A stretch of 64,000 bases of DNA from Chaetoderma sp. LZ-2023a (taxonomy: Eukaryota; Mollusca; Caudofoveata; Chaetodermatida; Chaetodermatidae): positions 80,635,720-80,699,719 of the forward strand of contig CM067366.1 of the NCBI GenBank assembly GCA_034401795.1. Direction: 5' to 3'. Below the pieces are notes generated by a model that was not told where the DNA came from, searched no databases, and saw nothing but the letters and a program-made list of their open reading frames with translations. Of this stretch, positions 28,670 through 60,453 are shown piece after piece. A program made the translations under genes and the position numbers. The stretch's first letter is position 1, and each line of letters begins with the position of its first letter.

Positions 28670-29220
28670 AATGATATTATGGTGTTATCAGTTGATTAAC
28701 ATATAATACATCAGTGATGCGTCTAAACCATGACGTCATATACAACCAGTACAAATCAGTACTTAACTCTTTAGTGACTAGATTTGTTCCTGAAAATTAA
28801 TATATCGGGCTTAACCCTTTAATGTAAAAAACGTACATATCCGCCCTCCTTTTGACACATTTGGGGACCGAGAGAAGATAAACTTTGAAAAATACCACCG
28901 GAATGTCTGCCCCAGGTATCGAAATCGTGGCACAATGGTTATTTAGGTCTGATGAATATTTTGAAACTAATTTGACTGGGCGGTGACTTAGGAAGCTACA
29001 AACTCGCACTTATATTAGTTTCGTATTATTCATCAGCATAGCTATATAATTGACAGACCACAAAGGAGGGCGGCTATGGACGGTTTCGCCATTAAAGGGT
29101 TAAGCCCGATATATTAATTAAAGGCTTCAATGTTATGGCATTAACAGTTGTTTATCGTATATTATATCGATGATGTACTGTAACCATGACGTCATGCACA
29201 AACGGTACAGATCGGAACTA
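28670..29220. mobile_element. Foldback element (family F) between direct repeats of about 100 bp
   Basis: An element at about 28796-29117 has long inverted ends: TTAATATATCGGGCTTAACC then CTTTAATG, and inversely CATTAAAGGGTTAAGCCCGA then TATATTAA. It carries a family A-like arm (TTTTGAAACTAATTTGACTG) in its centre. It is flanked by two similar 105-bp segments, both with TTAATTAAAGGC, ATGATGTA/CAGTGATG, and CCATGACGTCAT (CREs at 28731 and 29187), one on each side. Confidence 0.75.
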
Positions 29221-29747
29221 TGTTCATATAAATCATAATGTTTGTTAAGTTCGTAACGATATTCATCTTCGCACATTTCTTGTAATGCATCTTCAATATC
29301 GAGTTCGAGCTTGTCAATCAGATTAAAGTTCAAATCAATACCTAAACACGAATGTTGACGATGACTCGGATGATTCACACTGCAACTGTAACAATTTTGT
29401 ACCGCTAGCTTTTGTATCTTTGTAGACAACATATACGAGAATAATCTCTGGCTGTTCTCATGCTCATTAGGCGACGGGCACTAATGCCATGCGCGATACA
29501 TACTCTTACAAAACTGGCATAATTTCATATCATCGTGATTTAGTTCATCATCAGTATCAATGGCGTCAAGATTAAGTTCATCATCGACACACATGCCGTC
29601 GAGGTGTATAGCATCTATAGTATCCGTTGAAATGTCCATTGACAATACTGGATCATCAGTATCACTAGTTGATGTAGTAGGTAGAATGTCAGACATGTTC
29701 AGATTAATGTATACAATAAAAGCTCGGAGGTAATGCAGAAAATACAT
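29133..29747 (-). pseudogene. Two small ORFs downstream of a PolB fragment, likely one broken gene
   Basis: 29747-29481 (88 aa) is acidic, with D-T-D-D-E-L-N-H-D-D repeats, and ends K-L-C-Q-F-C-K. After stops, 29432-29133 (99 aa) carries C-Y-S-C-x4-H-P-S-H-x2-H-S-C, a possible zinc-binding cluster, followed by an acidic helical region. Both are on the strand of, and downstream from, the DNA polymerase remnant. I recall similar 'C..C...HPSQ..H.C' proteins beside protein-primed polymerase genes in invertebrate genomes, but could not check. The function is unknown. Confidence 0.5.
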
Positions 29748-30200
29748 CTACCGAGTTCTGTTCTGTTTTACCGTTAAAGCTGGGCAATGCGGATAACAGC
29801 GAGTCAGCGTTCAGTTTCAAAAGTTTCCACTCAGCATCTGACAAGTACAATCCATTACACATAGCTCACGTAGCTACGTCACAGCAGAAAAAGTAACGTA
29901 TGTCAATGCAGGGAAAATCTTCGCTGATAGATATGCGAACAGATAAGTGAAGTGAATATGTAAATTGTATGCCTTCCTTTTTGCGTGTACAGCGTACTTT
30001 CCCCTCAAGATCAGGAATGATATCCACCAGTTGTCAAAATGCCTTTATGCTTATATATACCACTTTTCACCGAATCAAATTGTTCTCGCTTCACGCAAAA
30101 GATCGCACCAATATGATGATTGCTTTAAATACGTAGAATATTGATCAGTCAACATTATGAATGATCGAAAGCGATAGATGCGACATGCGAGACAACGTCA
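29748..30200. other. Spacer in the Polinton-like region
   Basis: AT-rich sequence without a recognised gene, between the small ORFs and a minisatellite. Confidence 0.5.
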
Positions 30201-30204
30201 TTTA

Positions 30205-30420
30205 TCTCGCATTGGAAACAATAGCATCCAGTGGCCACCTGTATGAACAAAAGCACAGATGACCATTTAGAACAATAGCGCACAGATGCACATTTAGAAC
30301 AATAGCGCACAGTGTACACTTATGAACAATAGCGTCCAGAGGCCATCTGCATGAACAATAGCATGCAGCATACACATATGAACAATAGTGTGAACCTGCA
30401 CGAACATGGCAGTTGCATAC
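30205..30420. repeat. Minisatellite, unit about 27-30 bp
   Basis: About seven units around GAACAATAGCG..CAG followed by a variable CATTTA/CACATAT segment (30222-30425). The Cys/His-rich minus-strand frame through it, with repeated H-L-C-A-I-V-L-N, is a repeat artefact. Confidence 0.85.
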
Positions 30421-30429
30421 CAATGTTCT

Positions 30430-30835
30430 CACGTGTCTGAGAAACGACCTCCATGTTGACGATAGTGACCATGGTTCAGTAGTACAATATCAAGATGATA
30501 TCACAAATATTAGAAATTGTCAACTAATAAGGTTTCTAATGATGTTTTAATGAGGTTTTGTAATAAAAATACTTGCAGCCATTGGTCAATGTCTATTCCA
30601 TATTCCGTTAATAACAACAAACTAATTTGAGTCATGATCAAAGTCCTCCCGTAGTTAATTATACCATCGCTTAAAACCTATCGCATACTCCTTATAATCA
30701 ATACGCCCATCTTATCCTTATCATCATTACACTGACTAGCGACATACACTGTCATAGAGTGCGGTTTCGTTGTCTATGGATAACTCTGACATTGTTTAGG
30801 AACTGACTGATAAAGTACAACGTTACTATTTATAT
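30430..30835. other. Unassigned AT-rich stretch
   Basis: No gene or element recognised. Confidence 0.5.
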
Positions 30836-31620
30836 TTATACTACGCTAGTGTAACCATATGGAACTGAAGATAAATCACCCAGTTTAAAAATTCGTTTTT
30901 TGAAGATGTGTCTGAAGATCTTACTACTATTGACTGAAAGAATTCTAAATTGAGACGTACTTGTGATCTTAGATGGGTAGCTTGGTAATACACTATTACT
31001 ATCCGTAATTTCACCATCCTTTATAATTTGATCGACGGATTTTTTCATCGCATTAAAATTTACTTGTTTTGATTGTTCAGTACTCAGTGTTAAACCTTCA
31101 ACCTTTGATACCTGTTTAACAATCGATGGATCATCGCGACGCTTCATTTCAAGACTACTTTAGTCGGAGTGGATTTCACTCGTCCAAGACTCTAAATACC
31201 CACTTAGATCTTGAATGGTCGACTCACCTTCACGGGTACTAAAAACCACAGAATCCATATCATGATAGGCTACGTGGTGACCGAGTAAGGATAAGACTTC
31301 ATACAGTTTTACTCGCCCATAAGATGTCACGAATGATACAAAAGTACAGTTGGTATTTAATGGGGACTCAGCGTACTCTTCATTGACTGAGTACGTCACC
31401 ATTAAAAGATTATAATTGAGGAATAAAATGCTGCTGACAGATTTACGTTTATCCCTCAAAAGCTCTAGTAGCTCTTTTTGCGTTGATACCATCTTATTCT
31501 TGGCGAGATCACGTAGTGAAAAACGGCCCCACAAAATATTCAATCCAGATTTAGCTGCAAAACATAGAGCCAGATTATTTGACATCCTATTTTCCTGTTT
31601 ATAAATATTGAGAATATTTA
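30836..31620 (-). pseudogene. Protein-primed family B DNA polymerase, C-terminal fragment (Polinton/Maverick-like)
   Basis: The 31620-31160 frame contains K-S-G-L-N-I-L-W-G-R-F, the K-x6-[N/S]-x-x-W-G motif of the palm/fingers, then F-V-T-S-Y-G-R-V-K-L-Y and Y-H-D-M-D-S-V-V-F, the Y-x-D-T-D-S catalytic motif with Thr replaced by Met. 31147-30836 holds the thumb-like C-terminus (V-S-K-V-E-G-L-T-L ... Q-V-N-F-N-A-M). Stops between the frames and loss of the usual linking segment show a deletion. The 5' part of the gene is replaced by the (ACGC)n array. Such polymerases replicate Polinton-type self-synthesising DNA transposons; no integrase, ATPase or capsid gene is seen here. Confidence 0.82.
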
Positions 31621-31636
31621 CCCCAGAAAAGGCACA

Positions 31637-31880
<244 letters not shown>

Positions 31881-32101
31881 CACACACGCACGTTGCATAG
31901 GTGCTTAATAAAAGATGAATGGATGCAAGAGATAATAATAAAAGATAACAAAATGTGCATATAAACTTAATTCCAAAATTCTAATTAATTCTAAATAAAA
32001 TCGTATTTGTGACATCTCAATTTATCTAACATAATTTGTCATTTGAAATTGAAGATAGCAATTGACTTCAGCAACATATCTCACGCGAATTTACATACAC
32101 G

Positions 32102-32308
32102 ATGGAAAATCTGGGAATGGTGGCTAATTCTATAAGTTCTGCACCTCGGACAATAGTCGGTGGTTTAGACGATGTTAATATAGAAGATAAGGAAGAGGAA
32201 AAAGACACAACGATTACTATACAGAAAGCTATCTTATCGAAGAAATCAATGCTATACAATTTCACAGACAACCCTACTTCTATCTTAACATGCCTCTACG
32301 CTTGTCAA
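32102..32308 (+). pseudogene. Orphan first exon of a second SLC23-like gene
   Basis: From ATG at 32102 the frame reads 69 codons ending S-M-L-Y-N-F-T-D-N-P ... Y-A-C-Q. The intact SLC23 gene's exon 1 ends N-T-M-L-Y-S-V-T-D-N-P-P-W ... Y-A-C-Q at the same distance from its start, after a similarly acidic N-terminus. In the intact gene the Q codon is followed by a donor (CAG|GTAAG). Here it is CAA followed by ACGAGT, so the donor GT is lost. A family A copy begins about 25 bp later, and no downstream SLC23 exons were found on this strand. It is best read as a relic of a tandem, inverted SLC23 duplicate. Confidence 0.75.
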
Positions 32309-32332
32309 ACGAGTCCTTGTCAATAACTTTAT

Positions 32333-32700
32333 AACAAACCTTTACAGTTTTAGCTATGCCCCGCCCACCTCTAGCTAAGCCCCACCCACACTTCGCCCTG
32401 TTGGGATTGGTCGATGCCCGAATGCCTTGACTATCAATTTCGTGAAATTGCAGGTAAGTTGTTGAATATTTTGTATGAAAGTGCCCGGTCAAATTAGTTT
32501 CTAAGTATTCAACAGGATATTGATTAAATAGTAAAGACATACAATTCGTACAACAACGCATAGTCCGTCTTAAATTATGCGTTCGTGACGTACTTATCTA
32601 CGCCATTCATGACGTCATAACGGCGTCATTGATTGTGATGTCATTCTACACGTCACGTAGTTGATTATGGCGTCACATGATTGATGAATACAGTGGAAAC
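32333..32700 (+). mobile_element. Family A copy, right after the orphan SLC23 exon
   Basis: Plus orientation: AGCTATGCCCCGCCCACC start, TGCAG|GTAAGTTGTTGAAT, shortened hairpin, TGACGTCA at 32610, and end near ATTGATGAATACAGTGG. It forms a head-to-head pair with the next copy, CRE arms facing each other. Confidence 0.82.
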
Positions 32701-33060
32701 GTCATAAACAACTACGCGACGTGTATGCTGGCGTCATAATCATGACGTCATAAATGATTCGATTAAGCCTGTCTTTAACGCTTAATATCCGAACCGCTGT
32801 ACGAATTGTATGTTTTTGCTATTTAAGGAACATGCTGTTGAATATTTTGAAACTAAGCTGACTGGGCGCTGTTGCTGCCATAGACAGCAACAGCAGCCAG
32901 TCAAATTAGTTTCAAAATATTTAACAGCTTATCTGTATAGTTTTCTGGAAACTGATAGACAGGGAGTTCAGAGACCGATGGATCCCAACACGAGCGAGGT
33001 GTGGGTAGAGCTTAGCTAGAGATGGGCGGGACATAACTGAAACTGGAACGGTCCATTATA
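32697..33060 (-). mobile_element. Family A copy with near-perfect hairpin
   Basis: Minus orientation. TGACGTCA at 32743; hairpin 32837-32925 with CTGTTGCTGCCATAGACAGC and AACAG following; CTTATCTGTATAG; ends CTGGAACGGTCCATT. With its left neighbour it makes a large inverted repeat of about 720 bp. Confidence 0.87.
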
Positions 33061-33144
33061 TAGTGCTCGTTTGGAAAAGAGTGCTGCTCTACACTGTTGC
33101 AATCTATGACATTTTCATCGCGGCTAAAATTTAAACATGGGGGC

Positions 33145-33146
<2 letters not shown>

Positions 33147-33175
<29 letters not shown>

Positions 33176-33177
33176 CA
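33147..33177. repeat. (ATG)n microsatellite
   Basis: Ten ATG triplets. A GA/GT-rich tract follows at 33330-33420 and GTGCG-rich DNA at 33538-33610. Confidence 0.9.
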
Positions 33178-33654
33178 ACAGTTATACATACTCTGCAACA
33201 CAAATGTGGCACTCACTACCTAAAAAGATTACACAATCGACAACACTTTCATCTTTCAAATCCAACATCTGCACTCATCTAAACGTAAGGAAGGGTGGGG
33301 GAGCTGCGAGTCCGTGCATGCGTGCGTGGGAGAATGAGCGAGAGACAGAGTGAGTGAGTAAATGAGTGAGCTAGCGAATCAGAGAGTCATTGGATGAGTG
33401 GGTGGATATGTGGATGAGGGTTGTGGATATGGCGGGAAATGGTAGCCTTCTTTCTCATTATTTCATGATTATGATGTCTCGCTCCTCGTTGTCGCTTTGC
33501 TTCTGTTTCGTATCGAATCGATGAGAGAAGACTGGTTAGTGCGTGTGAGTGCGAGCGTGCGTGCATGTGCGCGCGCATGTGTGTATGCATGTGCGTGTGC
33601 GTGATATGTGTGTCACCTAACCGTTTGACCACAAAATTAACTGCTACGAAATTT

Positions 33655-33790
33655 ACTTTGCAATGCTGAATACATCGATATTAATTTGACTGGAAACTGT
33701 TGCTGTTGAAAAGTATCAACACCATTTGTACGAATTATTGTTAATATATTCAGAAGCTTACCCGTGTGGCTATCTTGTGAACTAAAATAC
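33655..33790. mobile_element. Family A core remnant
   Basis: ATTAATTTGACTGGAAACTGTTGCTG and later ATTCAGAAGCTTACCCGTGTGG preserve the order of the core, but the inverse arm is replaced. Confidence 0.5.
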
Positions 33791-33956
33791 TCTTGGAAAC
33801 GGATAAGCAAAATAGGAATTAATACTTTAATTATTGTAGGGTACGTAAAGTTGTGTGCATGCGTACGCGCCAGTGTGTTGTATTGTGAGGTGGAATGTAA
33901 GCTTGTCCGCGTGATTGAGAGAAACTGTCTATGATTTAGAGTGTGTGTGCGAGTTT

Positions 33957-33957
33957 A

Positions 33958-33988
<31 letters not shown>

Positions 33989-33996
33989 AAAAAAAG

Positions 33997-34045
<49 letters not shown>

Positions 34046-34047
34046 TA
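33957..34047. repeat. A-rich tract and (AAT)n
   Basis: Three A10-12 runs separated by G, then about 14 AAT triplets. Confidence 0.93.
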
Positions 34048-34159
34048 CTGTCATATATCGGAATTTAAACTAATAGTCTGTCAGAAATTCAGTGTATATG
34101 TTAATGAGGGCTTCTGTTAGATCAAGCCGTGTACTTGAAGATTTACCCTCAATAAATAC

Positions 34160-34161
34160 CG

Positions 34162-34252
<91 letters not shown>

Positions 34253-34274
34253 GTTATTATTATTATTGTTATTA

Positions 34275-34329
<55 letters not shown>

Positions 34330-34330
34330 G
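34160..34330. repeat. (ATT)n microsatellite
   Basis: About 170 bp of ATT triplets with GTT interruptions near 34252-34280. Confidence 0.97.
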
Positions 34331-34562
34331 GTGATAATGAGTGACTGTGTCCTACAGCTTAAGAAGTGATAACTGCCGTTAGGGGTTCTCCAACATTCTG
34401 CACTGTGTCGTGTCCACTGCGAGCATATTGAGTTCCTTTAAATTCATTATCGTCTTTAGTGGTCCTACATTACGTTCTTTGAAGTCAGGTCGCAAAACAC
34501 TTAGCAAGTTGATATTGTGACGTCATTTGCGTGCCTATACATGTTGGCACCCACCGCTGTAA

Positions 34563-34945
34563 ATCAACCTTTCCAGAGTATCCATCTATCAGCAGACGTC
34601 ATATGACGTCAATATCAGCTAAGTGGCGTGTAGGATGACGTCATAATCATTACGTCATAAATAATTATATTTGGCCCTTCTTTAACTCTTAATAGTCCGA
34701 CACCTTGCACGAATTGTATGTCTAGACTATTTAATAAACATGGTGTTGAATATTTCGAAACTAATTTGACTGGGGGCAGCAACAGCAACCAGTCAAATTA
34801 GTTTCAAAATATTCAACAGCTTACATGAATAGTTTTCTGGAAATTGATAGTCAGGGAGCTCAGAGATCGATCGACCTCTGATCGACGGACGTGGAGTGTA
34901 TGGAGCTTAGAATGAGATAGACGGGGCATAGCTAAAAGTGGAAAT
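34563..34945 (-). mobile_element. Family A copy abutting a reverse-transcriptase fragment
   Basis: Minus orientation, CAACCTTTCCAGAGTATCC start. TGACGTCA at 34604 and 34636. The hairpin lacks one GTTGCTGCC arm. Its GC-rich end (GGCATAGCTAAAAGTGGAAA) joins directly to the retrotransposon pseudogene. Confidence 0.83.
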
Positions 34946-36260
34946 GCTTTCTGGGCGGCCGTATTTTCTGGCATTCGAAGAACTTGTCCGAACATAGACC
35001 TCACAGATGGTGGCTCTGTAGTTTCTGGTAAACTGCTGCATTTGGTATTAGAATGTGTGCCCAGCGATGATTTGCAATGACTCGCAGATGTTTGCGGTGG
35101 CACACATCAAGTTTGGCGAAGAGGGCATTTGGAGTTGTCCAGCTGTTGCACTTGTATATCATGGAGACGCATTTAGCATCATATAGTTGTCCTTCAAGGG
35201 GATGTTAGAACCACACATCAACACATTACGAAAGGACTATAAGACGAAATTTGTATGTTAGATAGTGAGCTCCAATGTTGAGGAGAGACCCGTGATTCTG
35301 CTCTCACTCCACTTGATAAGATTGGAGGTGGGGTTTGTGGGGTGAGTTTGTGTCGGGTGGTTTGGGGTGGGCGGTGGTGGTGAGGGTGCCGTCATGGTTC
35401 CTGTCTGTTATGCTGGGCAGATAAGTATACATGAGTGAACTCAATTTTGGCTTCATTTACGAAGAGGTTTTCATCCTCGAGCTCTTGGGATGTTATTGGA
35501 AGTATAGTGTATCAAATAGACCGTTTTTCTCGTTGCTAAAATCTACATTACCAGCATACTCCATCTCTAGTGGTAGACCTATCATTGAGATTGGAGGGTT
35601 TGACCGTGTGGAATGTTCTGAAATAGATGATAGAGCAGCGGTAAGGTAGCAAGTGAAGAACACTGGTGATGTTTCAAGATGTGCAGGATGCGTTGATTTA
35701 ACTGCGAACATTTAGTTTTACAAAAAGAGTCTCACTAGGGGCAGTTCGTCATCATCGCAGTCAGCTTGATGGATAAATTGACGGTTATGTTGTCTCTTGA
35801 TGGTATCAAATGCAGGAAAACTGTTGATTCCCATCTTGTAGATGCCACAATGCTGTGATAGTACAACTGATGCCATCTTTTGTTGTGTACAGAATATGTC
35901 AGTGCAACTACGTCCTCTCTTCAAAGCACTCTGCCAGTTTTCAGTAAATTTGTTAATCTTATCGCTGATTCTGGATGCTGTCCAAAAACACTACTCGTCT
36001 CAGGGTGGTTTTCTTAGGCCTCTGTAGTGCGATGTATTTACCTTCTCCCAGGAGGTGTTGTTCAAAGGCAGAGTTGATGGTGGTATTATCGGCACATATA
36101 AGAAGTTTGTTGTTAATGCCTTTAGGCATGTATGCACGGCTATTCGTTAGAGATGTTAAAGCTGTTCTATTTTCTGCTTCTGTTATTGGAAATGCAGGGG
36201 CCGGGGCTGTCTTTCAAACGTGGCCATATGTTCGTTTTCTGTTTCAGTGAACTGATCCTT
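34945..36260 (-). pseudogene. Non-LTR retrotransposon reverse transcriptase, heavily broken
   Basis: Reading the minus strand from 36260 the order is: R-R-V-V-F-L-D-S-I (finger 'LRPI.LLDSIRK' type motif), R-G-R-S-C-T-D-I-F ('G.R.GRST.D'), F-P-A-F-D-T-I-K-R (motif A, catalytic Asp), then after shifts S-P-V-F-F-T-C-Y-L-T-A-A-L and E-M-E-Y-A-G-N-V-D-F, where Y-A-D-D has become Y-A-G-N. N-L-F-V-N-E-A-K-I-E-F-T follows (35470-35440). The far end has M-F-G-Q-V-L-R-M-P-E-N-T near 34960. Several frameshifts and the loss of both motif C aspartates make it inactive. Confidence 0.82.
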
Positions 36261-36424
36261 GAACTATTCCTTGATTGTTTCAGCCTTTCCCTTCATTCAA
36301 TCATTGTTACTAATGCAAACTATAGCCAAGTTTTGTTGAAAATGAGAGAAAAGAATGTTCAATTTAGAAGACATTTTCACCGCATTGATTTGGTACAAAG
36401 TACCACATTATTATATATGTAACT

Positions 36425-37030
36425 CCCCGCGATAGTGCAAGAATATGAAATTGGCTCTAAATTATGTATTGCTTTGCATTACATTGTCAGCAATTCCAAA
36501 GTAACATCTTTATTTCAGACAGTGAAAGTGAAATGTTAAGTTGGATTCAAAATTTCAAAATTAACGCTCTTGGTATAGTCTGTTGCTTCAGCAATTTCTC
36601 TAATCACACATATTGTATCCAATAGACTTGAAACGTATTTGACCTACTATCGACATTGCTGTTATTCTCCTGTTCGATACATGCACGCACATACTCGCAC
36701 GCGCACACCTATACACGCATGCAGGAACGCACACACGTAGGCTTACACGCCGACACGTGCGCAACACAGTTGTATAATAATTACAACGTATACTGACATA
36801 CCACTAGAAATATAATTCCAAACTAAAATATTTCTAAATAAAGATGGCAGAATATCAGATTTAAAATCGGACGATTGACTACAAAGGTGTAACACCAAAA
36901 CTCCTTTCATATATTAGTAATTTGTCCTATGGACTCTATCGCATAGAGTGAAATTGGTGACAGTTTAATTAACATTTGGTCTAATATAAATAGTAAAATC
37001 CTCAACATGCATTTCATAAACTATAACAAG
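36425..37030. other. Intergenic, no gene recognised
   Basis: AT-rich; an ACGCAC-rich patch lies at 36678-36765. Confidence 0.55.
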
Positions 37031-37224
37031 AGTCAAGTTCGACTGGCGAACCTTTACTAACTATGGTTATCTAAATCCCATTTGAACTTGAAATGGCTAA
37101 CTAGCTAATTAACTAGAGTCGACGATCCACCCTAGCTTGCCTGCAAATGGTTAGTAGGAAATTATCGTAGATACCAAATGTCGGAAAGGCTTCGCTTTCC
37201 CAGAATAAAATCTACAGATATTTC

Positions 37225-37625
37225 ACAAATTAATTTAGTCCCATTTGGTCAACAGCGCCTCAAAGCGCTAAAACTTCTACTTATATCAATTAAGCATTTT
37301 AATAGTCAACAGTTTTCAAGAAACTTTAATATTAGAAGACTATTTTGTTGTAAATTTACCCATAAAATCTTTGACCGGCTTGACCATTAAATGGGTAATG
37401 GTAAAGAAAATTCAACCTTTGGCTTACCCAGTACCCATTTGCATGTCAAGAGAAGAGTATTTTTGAAAAATTTACCATTAGAATGACTGGCTCGGTTACC
37501 GAGCCAGTCATTCCAGTTGTTAATTTTCAAATATACTCTTCTCTTGTCCTGCTAATAGGCCTGCTTCAAGCCCACTGCAGAGTTGTTTTGGTCAGTTTGA
37601 CCATTAAAAGTATAAGTTGACACAA
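37225..37625. mobile_element. Foldback element family B
   Basis: Core 37437-37550: the arm AGAGAAGAGTATTTTTGAAA, TTTACCATTAGAATGACTGG, CTCGGTTACC is followed by its inverse GAGCCAGTCATTCCAG...CAAATATACTCTTCTCTTG. Outer parts include CAACAGCGCCTCAAAGCGCT and GTTTTGGTCAGTTTGACCAT. No coding capacity. Confidence 0.85.
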
Positions 37626-38002
37626 GAAGTGTTAAGTTTGATGAAATTATTCTTTCCTATTGTATGTTTCCAAACGTCATTTCCCTCCCACATTATCTCA
37701 TATGGATGTTATTAACATCTTAGCGGACAAAACACCAGTGTTGGTAGGTCATCAAAACTGACGATGGAAGGGGTTAATCAAGACTAGTAACCGGCTCCAA
37801 ATTTTCTTTAATAGTAATTCAATGAGGAATCGGGTACCAACTAACGATAGTTAACTCTCCAGCGTTCGTCTTGGCATAGCACATGCGCATGTTCAGTAAA
37901 CAAACTAATTGACTAATTTTAGTCAGTCTGACCTAGAACACAATCTGTACTTTGTCGAGAACAGTAAAACAGATATAATATATGAATGATGTTAAGTGTC
38001 AG

Positions 38003-38543
38003 GGGCCGTATGCATAAAACATCTTAAGTGTAAAAAATCACATAATTTCTAAGAATTTCCTTAGCATTTACCTAAGATTATATCTTTACTTTAAGTGTTA
38101 TGCATAAAGATTCATAAGATAAGAATTTTCTTATAAAGTTCCTTAATTTAAAAGTACCTATTCCACTTTCATAAGTGAACATTTTGCCCTAAAATCAGTA
38201 ACCTTCAGTAGTGAAGTGAGTTTATGCAACATACTTAAAAGTCATCATTAGCTAAAGATTTTCTTAACCGTTTACGTAAAAGAATTCACTTAAGTTAAGC
38301 CAGAGATTCCCAATGTATTTTTAGACTTTGAAGTTGTAACAATGGTTTTCATTGGTCAATACTTTTTTGCAATACAGTTGCCTAAGGGTAAGAAATTTCC
38401 TAAAAGTTAAGAAAATCCTTAGCTAAGGAAAGTCTTAAGAGTGTTTATGCAACGCACTTAAAAGTCATCTTTAGCTAAGGATTTTCTTAACCGTTTAAGA
38501 AAAAGAATTCACTTAAGTTAAGAAAGTTTTATACATATGGCCC
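38003..38543. mobile_element. Foldback element family E
   Basis: Terminal inverted repeats: GGGGCCGTATGCATAAAACA, then TCTTAAGTG, and inversely TTCACTTAAGTTAAGAAAG, then TTTTATACATATGGCCCC. The interior repeats TTATGCA, CTTAAAAGTCATC.TTAGCTAA and ATTTTCTTAACCGTTTA in direct orientation (38237-38290 and 38457-38510). About 540 bp, non-coding. Confidence 0.85.
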
Positions 38544-38679
38544 CAAATTCTACCTGGATTCTGCTTTCTCGTCATACTACTAAATGGTCACACTAATGCA
38601 CGTGCCCGTTGTTGATCATGTACGAATGTAAGAACCACAACACGTTTGATAACGGAGATAGTCGATCTCTTACGTTAAC

Positions 38680-39095
38680 CCGTATTGTGTCAACATCGCA
38701 TTAAAGCGCTCAAAATTCTACTTATATCAATTAAACATTTAATGGTCCAGATTTTTCAAGGAAATAATAATTTTTACAATAAAATGTCCAAGAATAACTT
38801 TCTGTTGTCGTGCAAATAGATATTCCTCAAGATCATTACAGGTGCTGTTTTTTGGGCCGTCTTGACCATGAAAAAGGTCAAGAAACTTCAGTTTTTTATT
38901 AGCTAGTGTCTATTTGCCGGCGGAGAGAATTTTATTTTTGAAAATTTACCACTGGAATGACTGGCTCGGTTACCGAGCCAGTCATTCCAGTGGTAAATCT
39001 TCAAAAATAAAATTCTCTTGGATGAAGAAATGAATATTCCTCAAGACCATTGCGTAGTCCTTTTTGGCGGTCTTGACCGGTAACGGGTTAGGTTA
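38680..39095. mobile_element. Foldback element family B; overlaps the probable SLC23 3' UTR
   Basis: Starts GTTAACCCGTATTGTGTCAA. The core at 38926-39022 is a near-perfect palindrome centred on GGCTCGGTTACCGAGCC. It ends near CTTGACCGGTAACGGGTTA. Its left part contains the only AATAAA near the SLC23 stop. Confidence 0.86.
38895..38900 (-). promoter_or_regulatory. Possible SLC23 polyadenylation signal inside a family B element
   Basis: AATAAA on the minus strand, 291 nt beyond the SLC23 stop. It is the first one downstream that I can see, and it lies within the transposable element. Confidence 0.4.
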
Positions 39096-39190
39096 GCGCA
39101 CGAGGGGTTATGCTACTTCCTATATAAACATATGTTGTCACAACATGATAGCGGATCTATAAATCTATCCATGAAACGTATTCTATGTTA

Positions 39191-59859
<20,669 letters not shown>

Positions 59860-59871
59860 TGAAGCTTTCAC

Positions 59872-60095
59872 GGCTGCGTATGATGAAGCTTACCGAATAG
59901 CGGCGAATGTGGCAAATCGTTGGATTATCTTATCCTACAGATTTGTATGGCAAATTTCAAATGTGCATGCGACTTGGGTATGACACTTTATATATGCGCA
60001 TTTAATTAACCCATGATATTCCTGGTCAGTGGTCAGACACGGTACTACATGTCATTGCATTAGTCTACATCAATAACAGTAAAGTAGCGTGCCAT
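59872..60095. other. Region upstream of SLC23 start
   Basis: Likely 5' UTR/promoter by position. No clear TATA or initiator was identified; a donor-like TTCG|GTAAGC occurs on the minus strand at about 59892. Confidence 0.35.
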
Positions 60096-60097
60096 TT

Positions 60098-60453
60098 GTT
60101 AAAGGTGCATATTCACTGTAAAATATCTGAAAATAAAATTGTTTAAATCATACACTTTTAGAGGCTTAAACTGTGAGCCTATATGTAATGAAACGAAATA
60201 AATCTTAACATATGATGATTCCATTCTATATAAATTAATATAATTTTTAAGTTGCGAAAATGAAATAGAGGCCCCTGCCTCTATTTGAATTTCGCAACTT
60301 AAAAAATTATATTAATTTATATAGAATGGAATCATCATTTGTTAAGATTTATTTCGCTTCATTACACATATGCACATAGTTTAAGCTTATAAAAGTATGC
60401 AATTTTAACAATTTTATTTTTAACCATTCTGGTGTGAGTATGTACCTTTAACT
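60098..60453. mobile_element. MITE family C, complete foldback
   Basis: AAAGGTGCATATTCACTGTA start and GTGTGAGTATGTACCTTTAA end are inverse. Long inverted arms meet at GAGGCCCCTGCCTCTATTTG. AATTAATATAATTTTTAAGT on the left mirrors ACTTAAAAAATTATATTAAT on the right. It lies within 250 bp upstream of the SLC23 start, mirroring the family C element upstream of SLC7. Confidence 0.88.

Noticed and set aside
30202-30432. Cys/His-rich minus-strand frame that looks like a zinc-binding protein
   Set aside because: The repeating C-A-I-V pattern matches the 27-30-bp minisatellite exactly.
59860-59871. Extending SLC23 exon 1 to a GTG codon at 59871
   Set aside because: GTG is not used as an initiator in animal nuclear genes as a rule; ATG at 59859 follows and an in-frame stop lies upstream.
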